Positions 1 through 7,651 of a stretch of 64,000 bases of DNA are shown one piece after another. Position 1 is the stretch's first letter, and every line of letters begins with the position of its first letter. A program made the translations under genes and the position numbers. Origin of the DNA: Muribaculum sp. (GTDB lineage Bacteria > Bacteroidota > Bacteroidia > Bacteroidales > Muribaculaceae); the NCBI GenBank assembly GCA_009775095.1, contig VSOZ01000004.1, positions 1 through 64,000 on the forward strand. The letters run 5' to 3'. Under the pieces are notes generated by a model, which was not told the origin of the DNA, searched no databases, and saw only the letters and a list, made by a program, of their open reading frames with translations.

Positions 1-79
1 CATTAACACTTGTTAATTAACATATTATTTGCTAATTTTTGTTGATTCTATCAAATAATATTTATAATTTCGCAACGAA

Positions 80-250
80 TAATCATCGCAAAATGCTTGT
101 GGTATTTACCGTTAGACTTTGAAACCCGGCATTTTTAGTACAGAGATTTCTAAGGGAAAACAATACTAAATGAGGTGTACCGAGGAATGACGGTATTCCC
201 ACAAGCCTTAAAACATCCGCTATACACAAGGTCGCAAGCAATACCAGCCG
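80..250 (+). other. Possible structured RNA or 5' leader of the fimbrial locus
   Basis: The first 312 bases hold no convincing gene. On the + strand GCTTGTGG (95-102) can pair with CCACAAGC (199-206). Just inside, ACCGT can pair with ACGGT, and further in CATTTTTAGTA can pair with TACTAAATG, giving a long, interrupted rod. A second short pairing, CATCCG/CGGATG, follows. An imperfect promoter-like element (TTTG near 38-41, TATAATTTCG near 63-72) lies upstream. The rod-with-bubbles shape recalls 6S-like RNAs or long leaders. I cannot tell a free small RNA from an untranslated leader, and no covariance test was possible. Confidence 0.25.
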
Positions 251-312
251 GCTCGGATGAACATATGTGAACATAAGTAATTATAGTATTATAACGTAGT
301 ATTCTACTAACG

Positions 313-900
313 ATGAAAACAAAATTCACTATTATCGTGATACTTCTGATACTGGTTTTACCTTTCAGAAGCGACGCGCAAGATGTGGCCCTGAAGACTA
401 ACCTGCTTTATGACGCCACACTCACCGTCAATATAGGCGGAGAGATTGCCGTAGCGCCCCGATGGTCGATCGATCTTTCAGGCAACTTTAACGGATGGAC
501 ATTCAATGATGCACGACGTTGGAAGCATTGGCTCGTGCAGCCTGAATTGCGCTATTGGCTCTGCTCCACTATGGGGGGCCACTTTTTCGGAGTGCATGCC
601 CTCGGCGGACAGTACAACGTAGGCCACATCCACAACTCCATCAAGTTTCTCGGCACCGACTTCTCGGGCCTTACCGACCACCGCTATCAGGGATGGGCTG
701 TAGGCGCGGGTCTGGCCTACGGCTACTCTTGGATGCTCGGAAAGCACTGGAATATCGAGGCAGAAATCGGAATAGGCTATGCCTATACAAAGTTTGACGT
801 CTATGAATGTGCCGGTTGCGGTAAAAAGACGCAGACCGACCGCCACCACAACTATTTCGGCCCGACAAAAGCCGCCGTCAATCTTATTTATGTGTTTTAA
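313..900 (+). CDS. DUF3575-type fimbrial-locus protein
   Basis: This is a 195-residue exported protein. It has an N-terminal signal peptide (hydrophobic residues 7-17, likely cleaved after the ALA/GLN pair near 22-23) and no lipobox Cys. The mature part opens with the ALKTNLLYDAT pattern of DUF3575 and continues as alternating aromatic/glycine-rich strands ending in Phe, as in small outer-membrane beta-barrels. DUF3575 genes are commonly found at the head of Bacteroidales FimA/Mfa1 fimbrial loci, and here the DUF3868/OmpA-like gene follows after 18 nt. It is probably an outer-membrane assembly or anchoring factor, but a biochemical role is not established for the family. The ATG at 313 is the only start giving a complete signal peptide. 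Confidence 0.75.
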   Translation: MKTKFTIIVILLILVLPFRSDAQDVALKTNLLYDATLTVNIGGEIAVAPRWSIDLSGNFNGWTFNDARRWKHWLVQPELRYWLCSTMGGHFFGVHALGGQYNVGHIHNSIKFLGTDFSGLTDHRYQGWAVGAGLAYGYSWMLGKHWNIEAEIGIGYAYTKFDVYECAGCGKKTQTDRHHNYFGPTKAAVNLIYVF

Positions 901-918
901 CCGCGATAATCACTCCCG

Positions 919-2343
919 ATGATGAAAAAGTTACTTTTACTCGGCATAGCCGCTTTAGCCGCATTCGTCAGCAAAGCCGCCGACGTTGAGATACTTGACG
1001 GCAAGGCCAAAGTCAGCAACCTCAACATAGAGCGCTCCGAAAGCTCATTAATAATAAACATGGATATCGACGTCAGCGAACTTAAGCTGAAAAGCGAACG
1101 TGAAGTGACACTCACTCCCGTCTTGAAGTCCGATGACATGACACAGACACTTCCTTCGGTCATAATAGCCGGCCGCAACCGTTATATACGTGACCGCCGA
1201 CACGACATAGACAAAACCACAGCCCTTTACCGTAGCGGTAAAACCGCGGTGATACCCTACCGCACCATAATACCGTACGATGACTGGATGATGACAGCCG
1301 AGCTATCGATAAGCGAGGACCTTTGCGGATGTGCCGGTACAAAACTAATGACAGGAGCCGACATGCTCACCACTCTCGACTACGCCCCAAAAGCATTTGA
1401 GCCCGAATATGTCTACATAACTCCGGTAGCAGAGGCGGTCAAGATACGTGAGGTGCACGGCTCGGCCTATATCGACTTCCCGGTCAGCAAGACTCAGATA
1501 TTTCCCGACTATCGCCGCAATCCCGAAGAGCTGGCCAAGATACGGTCAACAATCGATGTCGTGAAGAACGACCCCGACACCCGCATCGTGGCAGTCAACA
1601 TAAAAGGATATGCATCACCGGAAGGTCCTTACACTCTAAACGAGCAGCTGGCCAAAGGCCGTACAGAGACACTGGCCCGCTACGTACAGAACCTCTACAC
1701 ATTCCCCGCCGACCTCATGAAGACATCATGGGAGGCCGAGGACTGGGCAGGTCTTATAAAATATGTACGCGAAAACTCCATCGAGGACAAAGACGCCATA
1801 CTTGCCGTGATCACCAACGAAGCACTTGCACCCGACGCACGCGAGTGGAAGCTGAAATCGACCTATCCAGAGCAATACCGCTTCCTGCTGTCGCAGGTAT
1901 ACCCCGGGCTGCGTCACTCCGATTATTCGGTACGCTACACAGTACGTACATACACCGAAGTGTCGGAGATTATAGAGGTCATGCACACCGCGCCACAGAA
2001 ACTAAGCCTGAGCGAACTCTTTCTCGTGGCCCGGTCGCTTGAGCCGGGCACACCGGAGTACGACAAAGTGTTTGATATAGCGGTACTGATGTTCCCCTCT
2101 GACGAAACGGCCAACCTTAACGCGGCAGTAAATGCCCTCCGGCGCGATGACCTCGACAAAGCCGAAGCCTACCTGTTAAAGGCGGGAGACACACCACAAG
2201 CCTATTATGCCCGAGGCATTCTGACTGCCAAACGCGAGGATTACCACGCAGCCGCCATACTGCTCGACAGCGCGGCCGCAATGGGCCTGCCACAGGCAGC
2301 CGAAGCCCTCGACACTCTGCGCGATATGAAACTCATCGAATAA
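919..2343 (+). CDS. DUF3868/OmpA-like fimbrial-locus protein with TPR tail
   Basis: This is a 474-residue exported protein with a signal peptide (residues 1-20, ending SKA-A). Residues ~20-110 resemble the DUF3868 beta domain found with Bacteroidales fimbriae. Residues ~215-270 carry an OmpA-like signature (IKGYASPEG, then N-x3-L-x3-R), which in OmpA-family proteins contacts peptidoglycan. The last ~75 residues look like TPR helices (YYARG, alternating Ala/Leu helices). It is likely a periplasmic or outer-membrane protein tying fimbrial assembly to the cell wall. It is co-oriented with its neighbours at short spacing, so it probably shares a transcript with the upstream DUF3575 gene. The adjacent second ATG (Met-Met start) leaves a one-codon ambiguity. 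Confidence 0.75.
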   Translation: MMKKLLLLGIAALAAFVSKAADVEILDGKAKVSNLNIERSESSLIINMDIDVSELKLKSEREVTLTPVLKSDDMTQTLPSVIIAGRNRYIRDRRHDIDKTTALYRSGKTAVIPYRTIIPYDDWMMTAELSISEDLCGCAGTKLMTGADMLTTLDYAPKAFEPEYVYITPVAEAVKIREVHGSAYIDFPVSKTQIFPDYRRNPEELAKIRSTIDVVKNDPDTRIVAVNIKGYASPEGPYTLNEQLAKGRTETLARYVQNLYTFPADLMKTSWEAEDWAGLIKYVRENSIEDKDAILAVITNEALAPDAREWKLKSTYPEQYRFLLSQVYPGLRHSDYSVRYTVRTYTEVSEIIEVMHTAPQKLSLSELFLVARSLEPGTPEYDKVFDIAVLMFPSDETANLNAAVNALRRDDLDKAEAYLLKAGDTPQAYYARGILTAKREDYHAAAILLDSAAAMGLPQAAEALDTLRDMKLIE

Positions 2344-2408
2344 AATTATATTGAATAACAAAGCATCAAAGAACATAAGTATTACCAAAACACAATCACA
2401 TAATTACA

Positions 2409-4142
2409 ATGAAAAAGACTAAATTATTTTTAGGCGCCCTTGCCACACTCTTCATGGCAAGCTGCTCATCAAACGACGAGCCCAAACAGCAGGCGCCCGA
2501 CGTCAACGGTACCGACAACTATGTAACAGTCAACATACTCGCATCAGGTACAGAGAACGGACGCGCCGAATCGGACTTCACCGACGGCGACGCTACCGAA
2601 AGCAAAGTGAACAACGCACTGTTCATGTTTTTCGACAACACCGGCAAACTCATCGATTACTCCACCCCGACCATAGAATGGAAGGATAACAGCTCCAATC
2701 CGGAAAATCCGGCCGTGACAAAAATGGGTTCAGTCGAAATCAACCTTAAGGAGGGACTCGCCTACGACAAAGTGGTAGTGGCTCTTAACCCGTCGGCCGA
2801 CGGCATAGCCAAACTGTACAGCGACGTCAAAAGCATGGCCGACCTCATCAAGTTCTATAAAAACTACGCATCCATGGCAAACGCCTCGGGCAATGCGCAG
2901 CGTTTTGTAATGTCGACCTCATCATATTACACGGACGCCTCACGCACACAACTCGAAAACGCAGCATCCATTACAACCGAAAACATATATAAGGCCTCCG
3001 ATAAAGTCAACGGCAATCCGCCGGCCACTGCCAAGACCGTAGACATGTACGTAGAGCGTACCGTGGCCAAAGTGGAGCTGACCCAGTCCATAAACATGGA
3101 TAACTTCGAGCTCAACGCCAATGATGAGACAGATAAGACCAAGCTCATACTCACGGGTACCGACGGACAGCCCAAAACTCCGATCGTAATCAAACCCGTA
3201 CTCATAGCCATGGCTATAAACGTAGATTGCAAGAACGCATACCTCGTAAAGAGAATCGATAATCTCGACAATTTCGGTTACGGCAACGGCGAAGATGGCT
3301 GGAAAAACTTTGAGTGGAACGACCCGGACAACCATCGTTCATACTGGGCCAACACCATCATAGAAGGTGCGACTAAAGAAGAACATAACTATCTTAAATG
3401 GAGCGACCTTACAGCAGACAAATACAAAATACAAGATAATCGCCCCGTGGTACAATATATTAATCCCAACACTCAAGACTACGCTCTCCGCAATGACGCA
3501 GGCACACAGAGCACCAAGGTCATGATTATGGCCCGTCTATGCGAAAACGGAGATCCTGCCAAGCCACTGGATCTGATAAAATGCGGTGACGTATATTATA
3601 CAAAGGACGACTTCATGACTCTCGCAGCCAACAAAGTCAACGAGGCCATCAAAGATATAGAAAATCACCCGACACTCACGGCCGCCGACTTCAAGCTGAT
3701 CCAATCAGGAACCGTTGACTCACAGACCGGAGCCCACAGCATGGCATACGCCGTAAAGGTTACTCTCAAACAGCCTGTAGCCGACGCAACAATGACCACA
3801 GCCATAGAGAGCTGCCTTAAGAGCAACTTCAACGACTTCGCTCCGCGCTTCTGGAACAAAGGCAAGACCTACTACTTCACAAGCATACGCCATCAGGGCT
3901 TCAAAGGCTTGTCAGGCACAGATGAAGAGTATCTGTATGGTGTCATACGCAATCACTATTACAAAGTAAACATCAGCACCATATCAGGTCTCGGCACCCC
4001 GGTATCGACCGACCCCGACGATCCGGACAACCCCGACGAACCTATAGACCCGGACCGTCCGAAAGGCGACCCCACTTACATGAAAGCCAACATCAAGATA
4101 CTTAAGTGGCGTATAGTAAGTCAATCGCTTAGTCTCGAATAA
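2409..4142 (+). CDS. Mfa1-family major fimbrial subunit
   Basis: This is a 577-residue lipoprotein precursor and the likely structural pilin of a type V (protease-assisted, donor-strand) fimbria. The lipobox FMASC places lipidated Cys at residue 19. A low-complexity N-terminal stretch precedes a beta-rich region with LFMFFDNTGKLID, typical of Mfa1/FimA N-terminal domains. Near the end is an acidic Asp/Pro linker (about 530-550). The protein ends in a strand with LKWRIVSQ, the characteristic Mfa1 C-terminal strand. In the Porphyromonas model, lipidated subunits reach the surface, are trimmed by a protease, and polymerise by strand exchange. The position before an Mfa2-like anchor supports the call. 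A strong hairpin follows the gene and may separate its expression from the minor subunits. Confidence 0.85.
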   Translation: MKKTKLFLGALATLFMASCSSNDEPKQQAPDVNGTDNYVTVNILASGTENGRAESDFTDGDATESKVNNALFMFFDNTGKLIDYSTPTIEWKDNSSNPENPAVTKMGSVEINLKEGLAYDKVVVALNPSADGIAKLYSDVKSMADLIKFYKNYASMANASGNAQRFVMSTSSYYTDASRTQLENAASITTENIYKASDKVNGNPPATAKTVDMYVERTVAKVELTQSINMDNFELNANDETDKTKLILTGTDGQPKTPIVIKPVLIAMAINVDCKNAYLVKRIDNLDNFGYGNGEDGWKNFEWNDPDNHRSYWANTIIEGATKEEHNYLKWSDLTADKYKIQDNRPVVQYINPNTQDYALRNDAGTQSTKVMIMARLCENGDPAKPLDLIKCGDVYYTKDDFMTLAANKVNEAIKDIENHPTLTAADFKLIQSGTVDSQTGAHSMAYAVKVTLKQPVADATMTTAIESCLKSNFNDFAPRFWNKGKTYYFTSIRHQGFKGLSGTDEEYLYGVIRNHYYKVNISTISGLGTPVSTDPDDPDNPDEPIDPDRPKGDPTYMKANIKILKWRIVSQSLSLE

Positions 4143-4171
4143 CGTAGATCAAACATCGCCTTATGCGAGGC

Positions 4172-4219
4172 GAAAAGTCGGGGGATTCAGTCTTTCCATT
4201 CCTGAGTCCCCGGCTTTTC
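4172..4219 (+). terminator. Strong hairpin between major subunit and anchor genes
   Basis: Left arm 4172-4190 (GAAAAGTCGGGGGATTCAG) pairs with right arm 4202-4219 (CTGAGTCCCCGGCTTTTC) around an 11-nt loop, with one bulge. No T-tract follows, so it is better read as a partial terminator, attenuator or 3'-end stabiliser of the pilin mRNA than as a full intrinsic terminator. It sits in the 156-nt gap between the abundant pilin and its low-copy anchor. Confidence 0.6.
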
Positions 4220-4298
4220 ACCCGCAAATAACGTTTATCGAGACTCAAGTCCCTCACCACGTGCTTTTGCAGGCACAATCCATTATCAACATTTCGCT

Positions 4299-5333
4299 AT
4301 GAGAATTTCCAGCATAACATGCCGGCTGTTAGCAGCAGGAGCATTATTACTTGCAGTCGCATCACTTATGTCGTGCGACAGCGCCATATATGACAACGAA
4401 GGCGACTGCTCGGTGACATATCGCGTCAAATTTCGCTACGACCGCAACATGAAGTATGCCGACGCATTCCAAGCCGAGGTCAACGCGGTATCGCTGTACT
4501 TGTTTGACAAGCAGGGACGACTCGCGTGGTCAGGCACCGAAAGCGGTCCGGCTGTTGCCGCCGAAGGTTACTCGATGACAGTCGACGTGGCCCCGGGCAC
4601 GTATGACATGATAGCATGGTGTCACGGCATCAAAGAGCGCGCCACCGGCTTCACGCTGCGCGGAGGCGACAATCCCGCGAGCAAGAGCGACCTCGAGTGC
4701 AGCCTCACGCGCAAGACCGACGCTGCAGGCTCCTACACCGACACCGACCTGCACGGCCTCTACCACGGGGCACTCCGGTCGGTCGTTCTGACGGACACCT
4801 ACGGCACCCACGACGTGACCCTCAATCTGACCAAGAACACAAACGTGGTGCGCGTGGTACTGCAACATATCGACGGCTCACCGCTCGACAAAGAGCTCTT
4901 CGACTTCAGCATAACCTCGGCCAACGGCCTGATGAGCCATGACAACTCAATTATGGCCGACGAGACGATAACCTACAAGGCATGGGCCAAGACCTCGGGC
5001 ACGGCACAGATGCCCGACGCCGACGGCCGGGCCACAACCTCGGTAAGCGCACTGCTGGCCGAAATGACGACATCGCGCCTGATGACCGACACACCGGCCA
5101 CACTCACCGTGACCCGGCGCGGAGCGGCAAAACCGATAATTCAGATACCGCTGACCGACTTCGTGCTCATGATCAAAGGTGAGTACAACCGCGTCATGGA
5201 TGATCAGGAGTATCTCGACCGTCAGGATGAATACAACATGACTTTCTTCCTCGACGAGAACAACGACTGGCACATGACCTCGGGCATCATAATCAACTCT
5301 TGGCGCATAGTCCTTCAGGATACCGGCATGTGA
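4299..5333 (+). CDS. FimB/Mfa2-family fimbrial anchor lipoprotein
   Basis: This is a 344-residue lipoprotein with a signal peptide ending LMSC (lipidated Cys26). The mature N-terminus carries the family hallmark: VTYRVKFRYDRNMKYADAF, followed by VSLYLFD and PGTYDMIAWCHG. It ends in a strand with INSWRIVLQD. In the Porphyromonas system Mfa2 terminates and anchors the Mfa1 fibre at the outer membrane and limits fibre length. The gene lies directly downstream of the major pilin and 40 nt upstream of a minor subunit, the canonical order. The role is inferred from family and position. Confidence 0.85.
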   Translation: MRISSITCRLLAAGALLLAVASLMSCDSAIYDNEGDCSVTYRVKFRYDRNMKYADAFQAEVNAVSLYLFDKQGRLAWSGTESGPAVAAEGYSMTVDVAPGTYDMIAWCHGIKERATGFTLRGGDNPASKSDLECSLTRKTDAAGSYTDTDLHGLYHGALRSVVLTDTYGTHDVTLNLTKNTNVVRVVLQHIDGSPLDKELFDFSITSANGLMSHDNSIMADETITYKAWAKTSGTAQMPDADGRATTSVSALLAEMTTSRLMTDTPATLTVTRRGAAKPIIQIPLTDFVLMIKGEYNRVMDDQEYLDRQDEYNMTFFLDENNDWHMTSGIIINSWRIVLQDTGM

Positions 5334-5373
5334 CACAGCAGCACGACCCGGTCAATAAATCAATGGTAAAACA

Positions 5374-6447
5374 ATGACACGGTTTTCAAAATACATACAT
5401 ATAGCGGCAGCATTGGCAGCAGCCACGGCGATACTGACGGCGTGCTCGTCATCGGACGACGGCCCCGACAAGGAGACCTCATCGCTGTCGGAGATATCGC
5501 TGTCGGTAGTCTTTTCAGGCAGTGAAGGCTCACGAGCCGATGAAGGCAAGTGGGAGGTCATAGACCGCCCCCACAACGCCGATGCGTTCGAGACCCGCTT
5601 GGCTCCGGCCACAATGAAGGTGGTCGTGTACAAGAGCGACGGAGCCGGCGGCTACCTGCATTTCGAGACTCTATCCGGACCGAGAATACGTACGCTGACC
5701 TACGTGGGTAGCGATACTTACCGCCTTGTGGCCGCGTTCAACAAAGAGTTGTCGCTGCCGAGCGAAGGCACCGACATAAAGGTCATGATCTACGCCAACG
5801 ACGACGTAGAGCCCGGCAAGGCTATGCCGTTGCCTGCCGATCTGAAGGCGATACCGATGTGGGGAGTGACCACAGCCCGCGTAATGCCCGGAACGACCTA
5901 TCAGGACATTGGCGATGTAAACATGCTGCGCGCGTATGCCAAAATCACTCTCTGTCTTGCCGCATCGCTTCAGGAGAGCTACACTCTAACCGCCGTCAAG
6001 GTCGAGGGCGTGAACTGCGCCGGCTACACCCGGCCCGAGCACTACGATGAAGTGGCCCGCACGACCGATCTTATTTATGCTCCGGCATCATCGCCGCTGT
6101 ATTGCTTCAATCCGGTGAGTCCGGCGGTAAGCGGTTCGGGGCTTAACTTCAAGAAATCGCAGACCGAAATCGAAGGTCCCTATTATTATGTGTACACGCC
6201 CGAAACAGCCAATGACGCCAACGACCCGCTAACACTGACCGTCGACATAACGGATACGGCAAGCAATACACCACGCACGTTCACCGTGACCACCAACTCC
6301 GACGGCACCCCACTCGCCGACCTCGTGCGCAACCACATCTACGACTACACAATAACATCCATCAACATCACCGCCGATGACGGCCTACGCTTCAAGGCCA
6401 CAATCCGCGACATGGAGAAAGGAGGAGAATACAATTATGAATATTAA
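5374..6447 (+). CDS. Mfa-like minor fimbrial subunit lipoprotein
   Basis: This is a 357-residue lipoprotein (LTAC, lipidated Cys24). The mature protein shows the fimbrillin layout: an N-terminal beta domain with MKVVVYKSDGAGGYL and YRLVAAFN, then IPMWGVTT and MLRAYAKITL, the strand pair that starts the second fimbrillin domain, and a C-terminal RNHIYDYTITSI strand. It is most likely an accessory or tip-proximal subunit comparable to Mfa3/Mfa4. Its stop codon lies inside the next gene (11-nt overlap), so translation is probably coupled. Confidence 0.75.
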   Translation: MTRFSKYIHIAAALAAATAILTACSSSDDGPDKETSSLSEISLSVVFSGSEGSRADEGKWEVIDRPHNADAFETRLAPATMKVVVYKSDGAGGYLHFETLSGPRIRTLTYVGSDTYRLVAAFNKELSLPSEGTDIKVMIYANDDVEPGKAMPLPADLKAIPMWGVTTARVMPGTTYQDIGDVNMLRAYAKITLCLAASLQESYTLTAVKVEGVNCAGYTRPEHYDEVARTTDLIYAPASSPLYCFNPVSPAVSGSGLNFKKSQTEIEGPYYYVYTPETANDANDPLTLTVDITDTASNTPRTFTVTTNSDGTPLADLVRNHIYDYTITSINITADDGLRFKATIRDMEKGGEYNYEY

Positions 6448-7639
6448 AACGCTCCGCCACACGACAGCTAAAATAGCATTGGCACTGATGCTTGCCTGCC
6501 CATGGGTCGCATCATGCTCAAGCGACAGCCCCGCAGCACCCTATGCCGGCACTCGGTCGCTGTGCTTTGCCGTAGACAACATATCGATCGGCTCCCGCGT
6601 GAGCCACGACGGCTACAAATCAGCTTTTGAGGAGGGGGATAAAATAGGGTGCGTAATAATTGACACAAAAAAGGCAGGCGATGACAGATACATGGCAAAC
6701 ACCTGCTGGGAATACAATAATGACGGTTTTCTTATACTACGTAAAGTGTTTGACGCCAATAATGCATTGCAGAATCTCACTGACAACACCATAATAACAC
6801 CCGATGCCGTCAAAGCCGCAGAAGGAGAAGAGTGGATAAAGCTCGCAAACGATGAAGCAGCCTACAAAATGCTGTTTTATTATCCATACACCGGTTTTGA
6901 TGAAATAAAGGAAGAATTGCAATCAGCTACCGATGCATCGGAGATAAGCTACCCCAATGTTATCACGGACAACTTGGGCGATAAAAATTTAGATTTTATT
7001 TCAAAGAACTACCTTGCCCTACCTGTTGGAAAAACCAACTCGCCATCATGGGTTGAGCCATTATCACTTGCATGGACTTGCTATCCCACATTCGTAAATA
7101 TCAATCAGTCAGTAAAAGCCGGATTCAATAGAAGCGAATTTATGTATGCGACATCAACTCCGACAAACACATCCGGCACCATAAACCTTAAATTCAGCAA
7201 GAAAATGGCTGAATTTGAGGTCGACTGCGACGTTGAGCTTAGTGGCGTCTTCTTTCAAAACGCAACTAACGGAGTGGTCAGAGGTCGGGCATTTGACTTC
7301 TCATCCGACAAATTCACAACCATTGAATACTCTTATGAATGGAACGCACCAATATTTCGCAAAGAGGCCAATGTGATAACAAAAGAAAAATTCATACCTC
7401 ATTATCATAATGGCAAATATCGACTGATACTGCCTGCACAGGATGCTTTCGCTTGTCAGCTGAACTTCACAATCGAAGGCAATCAGTACTCAATAGCTCT
7501 TGAACAAAACATAACGGAGCTGAAAGAGAACCACCTATACATCATCCATATAAACAAAGCCGGCGAATGCACAATCAAAATCAACGACTGGCAGGATGAC
7601 GGCAGCGGAGTTATCGTGGATAAAGATGAAACAAATTAA
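6437..7639 (+). CDS. Fimbrillin-like (Mfa-like 2) lipoprotein
   Basis: This is a 400-residue lipoprotein with VASC placing lipidated Cys27. The start at 6437 is chosen over an upstream in-frame codon at 6377 because it directly begins a lipoprotein signal peptide and is preceded by an AAAGGAGG ribosome-binding site at 6418-6425, unusually strong for this phylum. The mature N-terminus has SRVSHDGYKSAFEEGDKIG, the start pattern of the fimbrillin-like family, and YKMLFYYPY. The same FEEGDKIG-type motif recurs in the next gene, so the two are probably related tip or adhesin components. From about 6630 the codon choice becomes visibly more AT-rich than in the upstream genes. Confidence 0.7.
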   Translation: MNIKTLRHTTAKIALALMLACPWVASCSSDSPAAPYAGTRSLCFAVDNISIGSRVSHDGYKSAFEEGDKIGCVIIDTKKAGDDRYMANTCWEYNNDGFLILRKVFDANNALQNLTDNTIITPDAVKAAEGEEWIKLANDEAAYKMLFYYPYTGFDEIKEELQSATDASEISYPNVITDNLGDKNLDFISKNYLALPVGKTNSPSWVEPLSLAWTCYPTFVNINQSVKAGFNRSEFMYATSTPTNTSGTINLKFSKKMAEFEVDCDVELSGVFFQNATNGVVRGRAFDFSSDKFTTIEYSYEWNAPIFRKEANVITKEKFIPHYHNGKYRLILPAQDAFACQLNFTIEGNQYSIALEQNITELKENHLYIIHINKAGECTIKINDWQDDGSGVIVDKDETN

Positions 7640-7651
7640 AGTCACCCCACT

